Shown one piece after another: positions 26,911-34,781 of a stretch of DNA of 64,000 nucleotides. Source of the stretch: Spirosoma pollinicola (GTDB taxonomy: Bacteria > Bacteroidota > Bacteroidia > Cytophagales > Spirosomataceae); assembly GCF_002831565.1 (NCBI RefSeq), contig NZ_CP025096.1:4140501-4204500 (forward strand). The letters run 5' to 3'. Each line of letters opens with the position of its first letter. The stretch's first letter is position 1. Below the pieces are notes generated by a model that saw nothing but the letters and a program-made list of their open reading frames with translations, made no database searches and was not told where the DNA came from. The position numbers and the translations under genes are program-made.

Positions 26911-27597
26911 TTAATGCTTTGTCACGAACTCATTCTTGGCTCGCTGTGCTAGGCGCATCACTTGGGTTGCTTGAAAAGCGCTGCCCCGGGCTGTTTTAAA
27001 GCCCGCTTGGTTTAGTTGATGGGCAATGGCCAAATAAGTCATTTTGGCATTCAGTAATGCCAAAATCAAAGCGGTTGCCTTTCGATTGTTTTCATTCTCA
27101 GCCGCCCGGCTTCGATTCGACTGGGCTGCTTTAGCCGAAACTATGGGATCCTGAAATACACGGCCACTCTTACGCCATTGACCAATCCGAAGTAATTTCT
27201 CATCCAGAGCTTTTTTTGTGCGTTCGCTGATCAGCTTTCGCTCCTGCTGAGCCAAAGCCGCGAAGATGTGAATGGTAAACTCATTGGCATCTGGCATGTC
27301 CGCACACACGAAGCTGACATGGGAGTCCATCAACGACGACACAAAGGTCATGTTGCGGCTGAGTCGGTCCAACTTAGCGATCACCAGCCGGGCCTGCTGC
27401 TGCTTAGCATAATCAATGGCTTTAAGCAGCTCGGGACGCCGATCCAGTTTGCCTGACTCTATATCACAAAATTCGGCTACAATCAGAGCTTGAGTTTTGA
27501 CGAAGCTGAGTACGCTAGAACGTTGAGCATCGAGTCCTAATCCCGACTGTCCCTGCTTCTTGGTACTCACCCGGTAGTAGGCTACAAAGGTTTGCAT
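26911..27597 (-). CDS. Serine recombinase (resolvase/invertase family)
   Basis: 228 residues. Catalytic domain about 1-140: AYYRVSTKKQGQSGLGLDAQ with Ser11, then RLVIAKLDRLSRN and AALAQQERKLISERTK. C-terminal about 145-225 is a short helical DNA-binding part (NRKATALILALLNAKMTYLAIAHQLNQAG). It is of the small resolvase type, acting on short palindromic sites; such a palindrome lies 25 bases upstream at 27622-27661. No transposon ends were identified, so it might be a solitary remnant or control a nearby inversion. Confidence 0.9.
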   Translation of the reverse strand: MQTFVAYYRVSTKKQGQSGLGLDAQRSSVLSFVKTQALIVAEFCDIESGKLDRRPELLKAIDYAKQQQARLVIAKLDRLSRNMTFVSSLMDSHVSFVCADMPDANEFTIHIFAALAQQERKLISERTKKALDEKLLRIGQWRKSGRVFQDPIVSAKAAQSNRSRAAENENNRKATALILALLNAKMTYLAIAHQLNQAGFKTARGSAFQATQVMRLAQRAKNEFVTKH

Positions 27598-27621
27598 GGT
27601 GCAAGATACTGTTCCACGACC

Positions 27622-27661
27622 ATTTTACATATCATTAACGACCGTAAATGATATGTAAAAT
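27622..27661. promoter_or_regulatory. 15-bp-arm palindrome before the recombinase gene
   Basis: ATTTTACATATCATT (27622-27636) and AATGATATGTAAAAT (27647-27661) are perfect inverted repeats with a 10-bp spacer. The position immediately upstream of the recombinase start fits an operator or a recombination crossover site. Confidence 0.75.
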
Positions 27662-27885
27662 AGAAAAAATCATTTCAGATCTAATTTTTAGGCCTTCTAA
27701 CGGGTAGATGTATATGAGTGCAACAAGTGCATAACGTCCGTTATGGGTTTGTCAAGGACCCCATAAATGGGGGAGAAGTGATGAAATTTAGTTTATCCTG
27801 GATAAAGAGTCTGCCGGTCAACTACGAATAGGCTCTATGAACAGGTTGCTACTACCCATGCGGTCCCCCGTGGCGCGGTCAGCTA

Positions 27886-28773
27886 TCAAATAGTTGTCAC
27901 ATCCACTCGGGCCTCAATACCCTTTTGTACGCTGGACGGCAGGTTCGACAGGATGTCGTACCCGGTTTGCTTCTCTACCTCATCGACACTTACCCGGTAG
28001 CCTGACCAGGGCAATTCGCCCACGGCATTTGTGTTGGGCATCCAAATTGCTATAACCCGCGTCTGTGCGTTTATTCGGTTCACATCATCCGAACCTACCG
28101 GAAGTACGACGATTACCTTCCACAAGGCAGCCGGTACGGTTAGTTTACCACTAGCTATACGACTCGTCTTACCATTGTCCCCTTCACCGCCCTTCCCCCA
28201 GGTGCCGGCAATGATGTATAGCTCACTCCCTTGAGCCAATAAGCTGCGCGTGTAGTCTTCCAGATTCTTCCAGGCCTGCCGGTTGTGCTGCGGTGCCTGG
28301 GGGACAATGTTTGTTAGAATAAAGGTGGTTTTGTTTTCCACAGCCGTACTATCCCGATCATCCGAAGGGCAGAGGTGTCCGCGGTCGAAGCCGGTATTGG
28401 TATAGTCGGCATGCTTAACCTGATACCAGGCAGCGGGTAGAGACTGATCCGGAATGAAGTTACCGGCATACCGGGAGGCTGAACCCTTCCAGGCTGTGCT
28501 AAGGTGCCAGCTACACCAGTTGGCGATACCGGTGGATTGATTATAGGATAAGCTGTAGGTCGTACGATTAATCAGATAGGCATTTGGGCTCGACTCAGCA
28601 GACTTGGCACCATCGGGGTTACCCATAGCCAGGTTGTCGTCCCGAGTGGGTGTCGTGCTGAACGGATCTGGTACCGATGGCTGCTTACACTGACTGAATG
28701 CCAGAAGCAATACGATGACGACGCTAAATCGGAAGGTTACTCGGGAATGTTGTCGATCTAAATCTATGACCAT
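27886..28773 (-). CDS. Lipoprotein DNA/RNA non-specific endonuclease (NucA type)
   Basis: 295 residues. A hydrophobic stretch ending LLLAFSQC gives a lipobox with Cys29. The beta-beta-alpha metal endonuclease domain shows [11 protein letters not shown] (130-140; His133 catalytic) and [22 protein letters not shown], where Asn and Glu bind the metal. These enzymes cut DNA and RNA without sequence preference outside the cell or in the periplasm and help nutrient uptake or defence. Single gene, no inhibitor gene seen. Confidence 0.92.
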   Translation of the reverse strand: MVIDLDRQHSRVTFRFSVVIVLLLAFSQCKQPSVPDPFSTTPTRDDNLAMGNPDGAKSAESSPNAYLINRTTYSLSYNQSTGIANWCSWHLSTAWKGSASRYAGNFIPDQSLPAAWYQVKHADYTNTGFDRGHLCPSDDRDSTAVENKTTFILTNIVPQAPQHNRQAWKNLEDYTRSLLAQGSELYIIAGTWGKGGEGDNGKTSRIASGKLTVPAALWKVIVVLPVGSDDVNRINAQTRVIAIWMPNTNAVGELPWSGYRVSVDEVEKQTGYDILSNLPSSVQKGIEARVDVTTI

Positions 28774-28911
28774 AAAAATAATTGACTGTTAACTTGGGTA
28801 AGGAAGCTGTTTAACCGACTAAAAGAATCCCTAATCGACAAATGTAGCAGGACCAATGGTTTTGAGCATATTTGGGAGATAATAGGTCTCTCCACTCATT
28901 TCACTTGTCCC

Positions 28912-29334
28912 ATGAACAAAAATGGACCCGTCATTCTCATTGAAGATGATGCCGACGATCAATTCCTGTTTGAGCAAGTCTTTAGGAAGTTAAACTATCC
29001 AAATCAAGTTAGATACTTCCCCGATGGACAGGAAGCCTTAGATTATTTGTTGTCGACGACCGAATTGCCTTTTCTGATCCTGTCGGACATCAACATGCCC
29101 CGCTTAAACGGTATCGAACTACGGGAGAAACTGCACCGTGATGCCGCCTTGCAACTTAAATGCATTCCTTACTTATTTTTCTCTACGGCCGCCAGCCAGG
29201 AGATGGTGATCAATGCCTATAGTCTATCGGTCCAGGTTTTTTTCATCAAGCAAACCTCCCTGGATGAACTCGAAAAAAGTATCTATTTTATCATGGAGTA
29301 TTGGAAACGATGTGCCGCCCCTAACAGTTTTTAG
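28912..29334 (+). CDS. Single-domain response regulator
   Basis: 140 residues, one receiver domain: acidic pocket EDDADD, phospho-Asp in LILSDINMPRLNG, switch Thr/Ser in LFFSTAAS, and Lys in FFIKQTS, where the usual Pro after Lys is Gln. No output domain. It is an orphan phospho-carrier of the type paired with PAS kinases such as those at 18079 and 41388. Confidence 0.9.
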   Translation: MNKNGPVILIEDDADDQFLFEQVFRKLNYPNQVRYFPDGQEALDYLLSTTELPFLILSDINMPRLNGIELREKLHRDAALQLKCIPYLFFSTAASQEMVINAYSLSVQVFFIKQTSLDELEKSIYFIMEYWKRCAAPNSF

Positions 29335-29829
29335 CTCACCAACCGGAGTCGTAGGGTGTTGATCGGGGACAGCCTACTGGCACCGATCAGATTTTACCTA
29401 GGTGCGATGAGGTAAATGGTTGCCTGCGAAAGTAATCGTTCAGCTATTGAAGGGTTTTCTTGAACGTTTTTGGTGAGTTGCCAAAATGAGGATAACACTA
29501 TGACTAGTAAGCACTTACACTGTCCAATAAATTAAACGGATTTGCCTTTTACTGAACGATTTTTGAGAGATATGATCTGGAGAGTTGGGTAGGATTGTAG
29601 AAAAGTAAGGATCGGACGGTTAGCCCCGGGTCAGCGTACCTACTGCTACCTCGAAGCACCCACCTGATAAATCCTTATGGCGGAGCGGGAACATAGTCAA
29701 CTTTTAGATGCCTCCAATCACATATTTAAAGGGTATTTTGAGATTAAATTTGCTATTAGTTTACTGGGCAAATGTTTCTTAGCTTTTTTGTCCAGTAAAA
29801 GATAACAAATCCAGTGCAATTGCACCCAG
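29335..29829. repeat. Gene-free stretch with a dispersed repeat
   Basis: 29419-29560 is a shorter member of the repeat family also at 22228 and 48899 (GTTCAGCTATTGAAGGGTT, CTTGAACG, then ACTGAACG near its end). The rest has no recognised feature. Confidence 0.6.
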
Positions 29830-29964
29830 TCATGGGGCAACGGTATAGTACCAATCCATGAGTTTTGTGTAGGCACCATCCTCCGTCAGCGACAGATGAG
29901 CGGTCTTTCTGGCATAGTCGCCTGGGTAGCGCGGGTACCAGTGCCGGTCGGATTTCCGGCTCAT
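29830..29964 (-). CDS. DUF1376-type phage replication protein, truncated
   Basis: 44 residues: DRHWYPRYPGDYARKTAHLS and LTEDGAYTKLMDWYY. This is the N-terminus of the DUF1376 (YdaU-like) proteins found in phage replication modules, which are normally much longer. The stop comes after TVAP. The start overlaps the previous gene's stop (ATGA). It is too short for the gene tables but the match in pattern is clear. Prophage scrap, not functional as a replication protein. Confidence 0.75.
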   Translation of the reverse strand: MSRKSDRHWYPRYPGDYARKTAHLSLTEDGAYTKLMDWYYTVAP

Positions 29965-30149
29965 GACATCATTTCCCTTAGCTCATCTTCTGTGATCGGG
30001 GTCGCTCCGGTTATTTTGACCAATCTGTCCCATTGCTTGTCGGTCATGCCATCGGGTCGAGCATTCCAATAAACAGCCTCTCTCACGTGACCGAAGATCG
30101 TCTCTTCGCTCCATTCAGGCTCATAATGGCCGCACATTCCCCCAGTCAT
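29961..30149 (-). CDS. Small unknown protein of a phage remnant
   Basis: 62 residues, MTGGMCGHYEPEWSEETIFG to EDELREMMS. Acidic C-terminus, aromatic centre. Its stop overlaps the DUF1376 start and it follows 30159-30461 by 9 bases, so the three form one operon of phage origin. Function unknown. Confidence 0.6.
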   Translation of the reverse strand: MTGGMCGHYEPEWSEETIFGHVREAVYWNARPDGMTDKQWDRLVKITGATPITEDELREMMS

Positions 30150-30158
30150 CGGCGTGCC

Positions 30159-30461
30159 TTAGAGCGGGTGATATGAACACTCACAGGAAAATTTACCCAT
30201 TTTATGGGTCATCTGATATACATGCAGATATTCAGCCGCCTGTTTTGATTTCTTTTTAAGGATGCGTGGAGTCATGCCCTTGTAAAGATAAAAATTGGGC
30301 ATGTCGTTGTTTTTGGTGTGATACGGATAACAAGCTAAGACTTCATCGTCATTTCTCGTCCATGCATTATCGCCGGGGCGAACACCGGAAGCATACTTTT
30401 CCAGCGTTTTGACGATATAGGATCTAAAGGGCTGCGTTTGCGGCCAGCGTCGCTTTTTCAT
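30159..30461 (-). CDS. Unknown protein of a phage remnant
   Basis: 100 residues, basic (MKKRRWPQTQPFRSYIVKTLEKYASG), with a C-terminal FSCECSYHPL. No known family. First gene of the small operon leading to the DUF1376 scrap. May be a phage protein or an HNH-like fragment; evidence is weak. Confidence 0.5.
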   Translation of the reverse strand: MKKRRWPQTQPFRSYIVKTLEKYASGVRPGDNAWTRNDDEVLACYPYHTKNNDMPNFYLYKGMTPRILKKKSKQAAEYLHVYQMTHKMGKFSCECSYHPL

Positions 30462-30693
30462 GTGCTCCCATTCAAGGATAAAGCCTGGCGGCCCGCCGAA
30501 TGGGAATAAAGCCAGTGCGAGGTGATCAAGCCCCTACCGCCATAAAGCGCACCTTAGGCGAGGAAAGTACCGTCTGTCAATAATAAGCGACCATCGTTTG
30601 AGACAACCACATGAATGATCAGGTTTATTCACATCACTCCGGATAAAGCCTGATGACACAGTTCATTAAGTTCGTTCCAATTATTAAAGCCTT

Positions 30694-30968
30694 ATGTATC
30701 AAGTGAGTAGAAGCACCCCCTTCTATTCTTCTGAAACGGACAGGCTGTTCTCAATGCTGCTGATCTATCCACTCATGTATCGATTGATTATTACCCTTCT
30801 CATTCTAGTTGTCGGCTTTACCGTCTATGCTCAGGTAAAAACTGACACGGCCGGAACCGATTCCACTAAACAGGCCAGGCATTCCCGGAAAGATTCGATT
30901 CAGATTTTGGATAAAAAAATGTCCAAAAACGACGTGATCGATATTGGGGCACAACTGATTGATGAATC
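30694..30968 (+). pseudogene. Small exported protein cut off by IS1
   Basis: From Met at 30775 the product has a hydrophobic leader (MYRLIITLLILVVGFTVYAQ) and a charged mature part KTDTAGTDSTKQARHSRKDS, then DVIDIGAQLIDES. IS1 begins at 30969 and supplies the stop. The natural C-terminus is lost. Host function unknown. Confidence 0.65.
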
Positions 30969-30977
30969 GGTAGTGGC

Positions 30978-31427
30978 TTAATTGCGTTTATCTGCAAAGA
31001 AAAATTGATTGATAAATAGGCCGATTGCTGTGTCGTGAACCACGACTGACTTTGAGAAGCAAATGGTTCGGCGGGTTAATCGTTTTAAGCGCGTTCGAAG
31101 GGTTAAGTGCTTACGTTCAAGACCTTGTAATGCCGCTTTACGAACTAAGCGTAAGCGTTGGTCTAAGCAATCAAAATACGCCCACCAGGAGTCCGTTATC
31201 CACCTAATTACCTCAATTTTAGCCTCCTCCAACAGATTCAGCAAGTGGCGGAACGTTTGGTGGGTACGGCGTCCAAAAACAAAGGCAATAATCTCACCTG
31301 TCACGGCATCCTCCACCCACCACAGCCAACGAGGTTGTTTTTTCTTACCTACATACGACCACATCTCATCGACTTTGAGACTCATTTTCAAGCCTCTATC
31401 GACGTATAAGGGGTTTACATGAACCAC
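30978..31427 (-). CDS. insB: IS1 InsB transposase part
   Basis: 149 residues in the B frame, MVHVNPLYVDRGLKMSLKVDE to FINQFFFADKRN. Catalytic DDE: VDEMWSYVG, WITDSWWAYFD, and RKAALQGLERKHLTLR. Expressed as InsAB' by -1 frameshifting on a run of nine A (complement of 31452-31460), giving LKKRGRPCG across the join. It overlaps insA by 13 bases. Confidence 0.92.
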   Translation of the reverse strand: MVHVNPLYVDRGLKMSLKVDEMWSYVGKKKQPRWLWWVEDAVTGEIIAFVFGRRTHQTFRHLLNLLEEAKIEVIRWITDSWWAYFDCLDQRLRLVRKAALQGLERKHLTLRTRLKRLTRRTICFSKSVVVHDTAIGLFINQFFFADKRN

Positions 31428-31711
31428 TTCACTACCGCACGGGCGGCCCCGTTTTTTTTTAACTGAGCACTGACGGTGTTCCGGTTAACACCTAAAATAC
31501 GGGCGGTATCGCGTATGCCTGCTCCGTTGAGAACCATCTGAGTGATCTGCTCTTTGACCAAGGGGTCACGGGCCTTGTGGGTGTAGGTTTGAACAAAGGT
31601 TCGACTGCAGTCAAAGCATCGGTAGCGTTGGGTACCTGCACGGGTAGTACCATAGCGTTTGACGTGTTGGGTTTGCCCACAATGCTTACAGAAGACTGCT
31701 TCTAAGACCAT
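31415..31711 (-). CDS. insA: IS1 InsA DNA-binding protein
   Basis: 98 residues. Zinc-ribbon-like CKHCGQ and RCFDCSR at 8-37, then the HTH GAGIRDTARILGVNRNTVSAQLKK. InsA binds IS1 ends and represses. Its end carries the A9 slippery stretch for making the InsAB' transposase. Confidence 0.92.
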   Translation of the reverse strand: MVLEAVFCKHCGQTQHVKRYGTTRAGTQRYRCFDCSRTFVQTYTHKARDPLVKEQITQMVLNGAGIRDTARILGVNRNTVSAQLKKNGAARAVVKWFM

Positions 31712-31839
31712 TTACAAAGATACCCACTTCAACGCAGTTAGGCCACTACCGCTTATCTCAAAAATCCCTCGTTCTAAGTAAGAACATACGATAACTAATA
31801 AGGCTGCTAAAGCCGTTTATAGCGCTCCATTTTAAGTCG

Positions 31840-32223
31840 CTATTGGAGCGCTATGCATTCAACCGAAATTAAAATGCCAGCTGGGAAGGGCATTACTTGA
31901 GGTGTACTACGGGCAGGGGGAGTAGCAGGGAAAAACTCAGTGTACACTTTATTGATAACGCTAAAGTCATTACCGGCCACCATAAAGATGGTCGTTTTCA
32001 CTACTTTGCTTAAGTCGCTTCCCGCTTCTTCCAAAATGATTTTGATATTTTGAAAACATTGTCGGGTTTGCTGCTCAAAATCATGACTAATGACTTGGCC
32101 GGTGCTAAGATCTAAACCAGGCGTTCCCGATAAAAAAATAAATTTATCCGCCAGCACTGCCTGGGGAAACACAGTGCTCATTTGAGGAGCTTTAGGGGTG
32201 TTAAAACTTCGCCTTTCTGCCAT
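31840..32223 (-). CDS. RidA/YjgF family protein (copy 1)
   Basis: 127 residues: FPQAVLADKFIFLSGTPGLD, QTRQCFQNIKIILEEAGSDLSKVVKTTIFM, NKVYTEFFPATPPARSTPQV, ILISVECIAL. RidA proteins are trimers that hydrolyse reactive enamine/imine intermediates from amino-acid metabolism; the conserved Arg is in PPARS. Almost the same as the product of 54358-54741, so the two are recent duplicates. Single gene. Confidence 0.93.
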   Translation of the reverse strand: MAERRSFNTPKAPQMSTVFPQAVLADKFIFLSGTPGLDLSTGQVISHDFEQQTRQCFQNIKIILEEAGSDLSKVVKTTIFMVAGNDFSVINKVYTEFFPATPPARSTPQVMPFPAGILISVECIALQ

Positions 32224-32628
32224 ATTTTTTTGTCATTTGGCCACCGAGGTTACCGCTAGCCCGCTGATTGATACAGTTTGCATATAAAAATAGGTGACGT
32301 CTACTTTCTACTATTTGTACTGAGGGCAACTTATAAATCTCGTTTTGGTCCTTTGGGAAGTAAAGGACCAAAACGAGATTAGTCTGTTAACAAGCAAACG
32401 GTCTCTACCTGAATCTTATTTAACCCTCCCTAAAGTGCGACGGTCGAATATTCATGCATCCGCTTCCTTAAAGGGGGGTAATTTGATGGCCTGTTTTACG
32501 ATCTGTCAAACGCTGTCCGTAGCCTACGGAAACAAACGAAGCTAACATTCACACCAAATGTTCCAGTCGGAAACTAAGGCTGCTAATAAAAGTGAGGACC
32601 TCGTATGGATATAACCTATTAGTAGGTC
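32224..32628. other. Intergenic with a perfect hairpin
   Basis: Apart from the hairpin at 32336-32380 and a short palindrome CCGTAGCCTACGG near 32515, no gene or repeat is seen. Confidence 0.55.
32336..32380. repeat. Perfect 19-bp-arm hairpin
   Basis: AATCTCGTTTTGGTCCTTT (32336-32354) and its exact complement (32362-32380) with loop GGGAAGT. No coding role. Could be a strong terminator, a small MITE or a protein site. Confidence 0.85.
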
Positions 32629-33061
32629 TCACAACCAACGGCGTACCTGGGCTTTATAGCTCAAGTAGTCCTGGCCAAACTTGCGAATCAAATATTGTTC
32701 TTCGCGCTCAACGATGCCTTTCTGAACGACCACTAACAGGGGGATGAGCAGGAGGAGCCCCCACCAGGCGTTCATCGCCACTGACACGCCCAGATAAATC
32801 AGCGTCAAGGATAGATACATCGGATTGCGGGTATACCGATAGAGGCCATTGCGGACAATCGCCGTCGTAGCGCCCTTTGGATGGATAGTCGTCTTATGCT
32901 GAATCATTCCCCGAAAGGCCAGTAACAGGGTAATTACCCCGATAATTAGTAACATTAGGCCAATGACTAAGGCGGTTTTTGGCTCAACAACCGGTGTGGG
33001 AAAAGCATAGCTCACTAGTAGGCCAATCAGTAAAGTAGCACCAAATAGCAAGGGTGGACTT
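32629..33061 (-). pseudogene. Isoprenylcysteine methyltransferase-like membrane protein, 5' truncated
   Basis: About 140 residues remain, with three to four membrane helices and the family signature RNGLYRYTRNPMYLSLTLIYLG and VEREEQYLIRKFGQDYLSYKAQVRRW, typical of ICMT/PEMT-type small-molecule methyltransferases. The frame continues upstream of a TTG through SPPL and then meets foreign sequence near 33065, where an IS3 fragment starts. The start codon is lost or replaced, so it is probably not expressed normally. Confidence 0.75.
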
Positions 33062-33084
33062 GCAACACTATACTGGAGATTTTT

Positions 33085-33304
33085 TCAAGCAGCCATTGGA
33101 GTAGTGTAAAAATAAGATTCCTGTTGAGCAGGAGTTCGGTAATTCAAGCTTGAATGTCTCCGCCGACGATTGTACCAGCCCTCAATGTACTCGAAGGTGG
33201 CTAACCGGGCTACGGCCCGCGTTGGAAAGTCAGCGTGGTTAACCAGTTCGCTTTTGAATGTTTTGACAAAGCTCTCCGCTACGGCATTGTCCCATCGGAC
33301 CGAT
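33085..33304 (-). pseudogene. IS3-family OrfB C-terminal scrap
   Basis: Minus-strand translation gives RWDNAVAESFVKTFKSELVN, then ARLATFEYIEGWYNRRRRHS and SLNYRTPAQQESY, the end of an IS3-type integrase with its last catalytic Glu. The upstream part is missing where IS110 copy 2 begins (33314). It was not in the computed frames but reads cleanly. Confidence 0.85.
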
Positions 33305-33313
33305 TTCTATGAT

Positions 33314-34318
33314 CTAAACAAGTGAATGCACATACTTTTCGTCATAATTTCGGTCTTCCCGAACGCAGGCGAAAATACGCAGGACAATCTTGTTCCGGAC
33401 GTTATTGAGTACTAACATTTTGTTCTTGCCTTCACCCACTTTTCGGTCGTAGTAGGCTTTGAGCTGCGCACAATGCTGAACCGCTGACATGGCCCCCATG
33501 TGAAGTAACGATTTGACTTTTTTATTGGCTCGATGACTCACCTGAGGACGGCCTCTACGCTGGCCTGAACTTCGTTCGAAGGGAACTACTCCAGCATAGC
33601 AGGCAAACTTTTTTGGATCAGCAATGGCTTTAAACTCGTTCGTCGTGACAATGATCTCAGCAGCCGTGGTCTGGCTAATACCGACTACGGAAGTGACTCG
33701 CTCGAAAAGTCGATTGAGTTCAGGGTCTTGCCTAGCCAGTTCTACAATTGATTTATCGACTGATTTGAGATCTGCCTTGAGCGATTTCAACGAGGCCGCA
33801 CAGGCCGGCTGATTGGCTTTTCGATCTGCTTTGTCAATGAAGCCCTCCGAGTCAGTTAGTGGTGTCTGTAAGATTTTGATCACCTTCACCAAGCGAGCCC
33901 GCTGAGCGGTCAACCGGTCTAACTGGGCAATAACAGGGCGTGGTGGGGTCCACAAACGGGCTTCGTCGCGGTTTTTATAAGCAAATAGGGCAATCCGTTT
34001 GGCATCAATTTGATCGTTTTTGCCCCGCGTAAGTCCTATGCTTTCCTGGATGTGAACTGCTCGCTCGATCCAAATGGAAGCTGAAAGCTGGTGAAGTTTT
34101 TTTAGAAGTGGGTTGTTGTAGATGCCTGTAAATTCCAGGCAAAATAGACACTGTTCAATACTTGCTTTGGTTTGCTGACGTAACGCCTTAAGAAAATCAG
34201 TAATGCCTTTTTGATCATTGCTGACCTGCTGATGAAACAGGACTTGATTGGTTTTCGCAACCGCAAAGTCGAGAGTAACTTTGGACACATCCACGCCAAT
34301 GAAATAATCGAATTGCAT
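33314..34318 (-). CDS. IS110-family transposase (copy 2)
   Basis: 334 residues, MQFDYFIGVDVSKVTLDFAV at the start, GKNDQIDAKRIALFA, then SVVGISQTTAAEIIVTTN and CYAGVVPFERSSGQRRGRP with the C-terminal serine. Complete and clearly different in sequence from copy 1. It sits beside an IS3 scrap and interrupts it. The upstream non-coding end has a candidate bridge RNA at 34421-34500. Confidence 0.93.
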   Translation of the reverse strand: MQFDYFIGVDVSKVTLDFAVAKTNQVLFHQQVSNDQKGITDFLKALRQQTKASIEQCLFCLEFTGIYNNPLLKKLHQLSASIWIERAVHIQESIGLTRGKNDQIDAKRIALFAYKNRDEARLWTPPRPVIAQLDRLTAQRARLVKVIKILQTPLTDSEGFIDKADRKANQPACAASLKSLKADLKSVDKSIVELARQDPELNRLFERVTSVVGISQTTAAEIIVTTNEFKAIADPKKFACYAGVVPFERSSGQRRGRPQVSHRANKKVKSLLHMGAMSAVQHCAQLKAYYDRKVGEGKNKMLVLNNVRNKIVLRIFACVREDRNYDEKYVHSLV

Positions 34319-34420
34319 AACTTTACAGGGTAAAAAGTAAACGAGTTGACCAACATATAGACACCTTCAATACCTTGCTCATGGGCCACGAACCCGCATT
34401 TCTATCTGAAGACAACGTCT

Positions 34421-34500
34421 AAGATATCCCAGCAGAGTCTTTAATCGGTCCATAGGTCGTAAGCCTTGCCGACGCGTTAAGGTACCTCTGCTGGGGTTGG
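34421..34500 (-). ncRNA. Candidate IS110 bridge RNA (copy 2)
   Basis: CCCAGCAGAG (34428-34437) pairs with CTCTGCTGGG (34486-34495) over a loop of about 48 nt, 110 bp upstream of the transposase start. Its architecture matches that at 9641 although the sequences differ. RNA strand assumed to be that of the transposase. Confidence 0.5.
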
Positions 34501-34781
34501 TCGCTCACGCTTTGTGAGTGGCATCAAGTTACACGACTCATCTTGGAATCATACAACGGCTCAAATCTAAAGGCCGAAGCGGCTGAACACCTGATCAAAT
34601 AGTAGCTCAAAAAGTGCTTCTGGGTAAAGTTGGCGGGTACGGTGTGTATTTCGGAGTAAACTGACCCACCTGTTTCGGATGTAGTTGACCCACCCATTTC
34701 GGGTCAAACTGACCCACCCCGCCCGTTGAGTAGGAGCCGCCTAATCACCGTAGTTTCGGAACAAATTGACCCTCCGAACCT

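Larger units (their letters stand above)
30969..31750. mobile_element. IS1-family element, complete
   Basis: Ends GGTAGTGGCTTAATTGCG (30969) and complement of GGTAGTGGCCTAACTGCG (31750), so imperfect inverted repeats of about 18-20 bp. It is 782 bp, near normal IS1 length, with insA and insB on the minus strand. No clear target duplication. Its remnant relative is at 10859-11237. Confidence 0.9.

Noticed and set aside
30484-30510. GC-rich hairpin GCCTGGCGGCCCGCCG
   Set aside because: No NNCG loop and no broken gene around it.
31436-31451. CGCACGGGCGGCCCCG at the IS1 frame overlap resembles the 16-nt insertions
   Set aside because: The loop is ACGG rather than NNCG and the tail does not fit nYCCGr. 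Removing it does not give the canonical -1 relation of insA and insB, so it was not counted.
32345-32545. Open frame over the 19-bp hairpin
   Set aside because: It starts inside the hairpin and has no family or codon features.
34566-34592. GCCGCTTCGGCC (minus strand) resembles a mini-insertion stem-loop
   Set aside because: Stem register and tail do not match, and it is not in a gene, so no 16-nt insertion can be shown.
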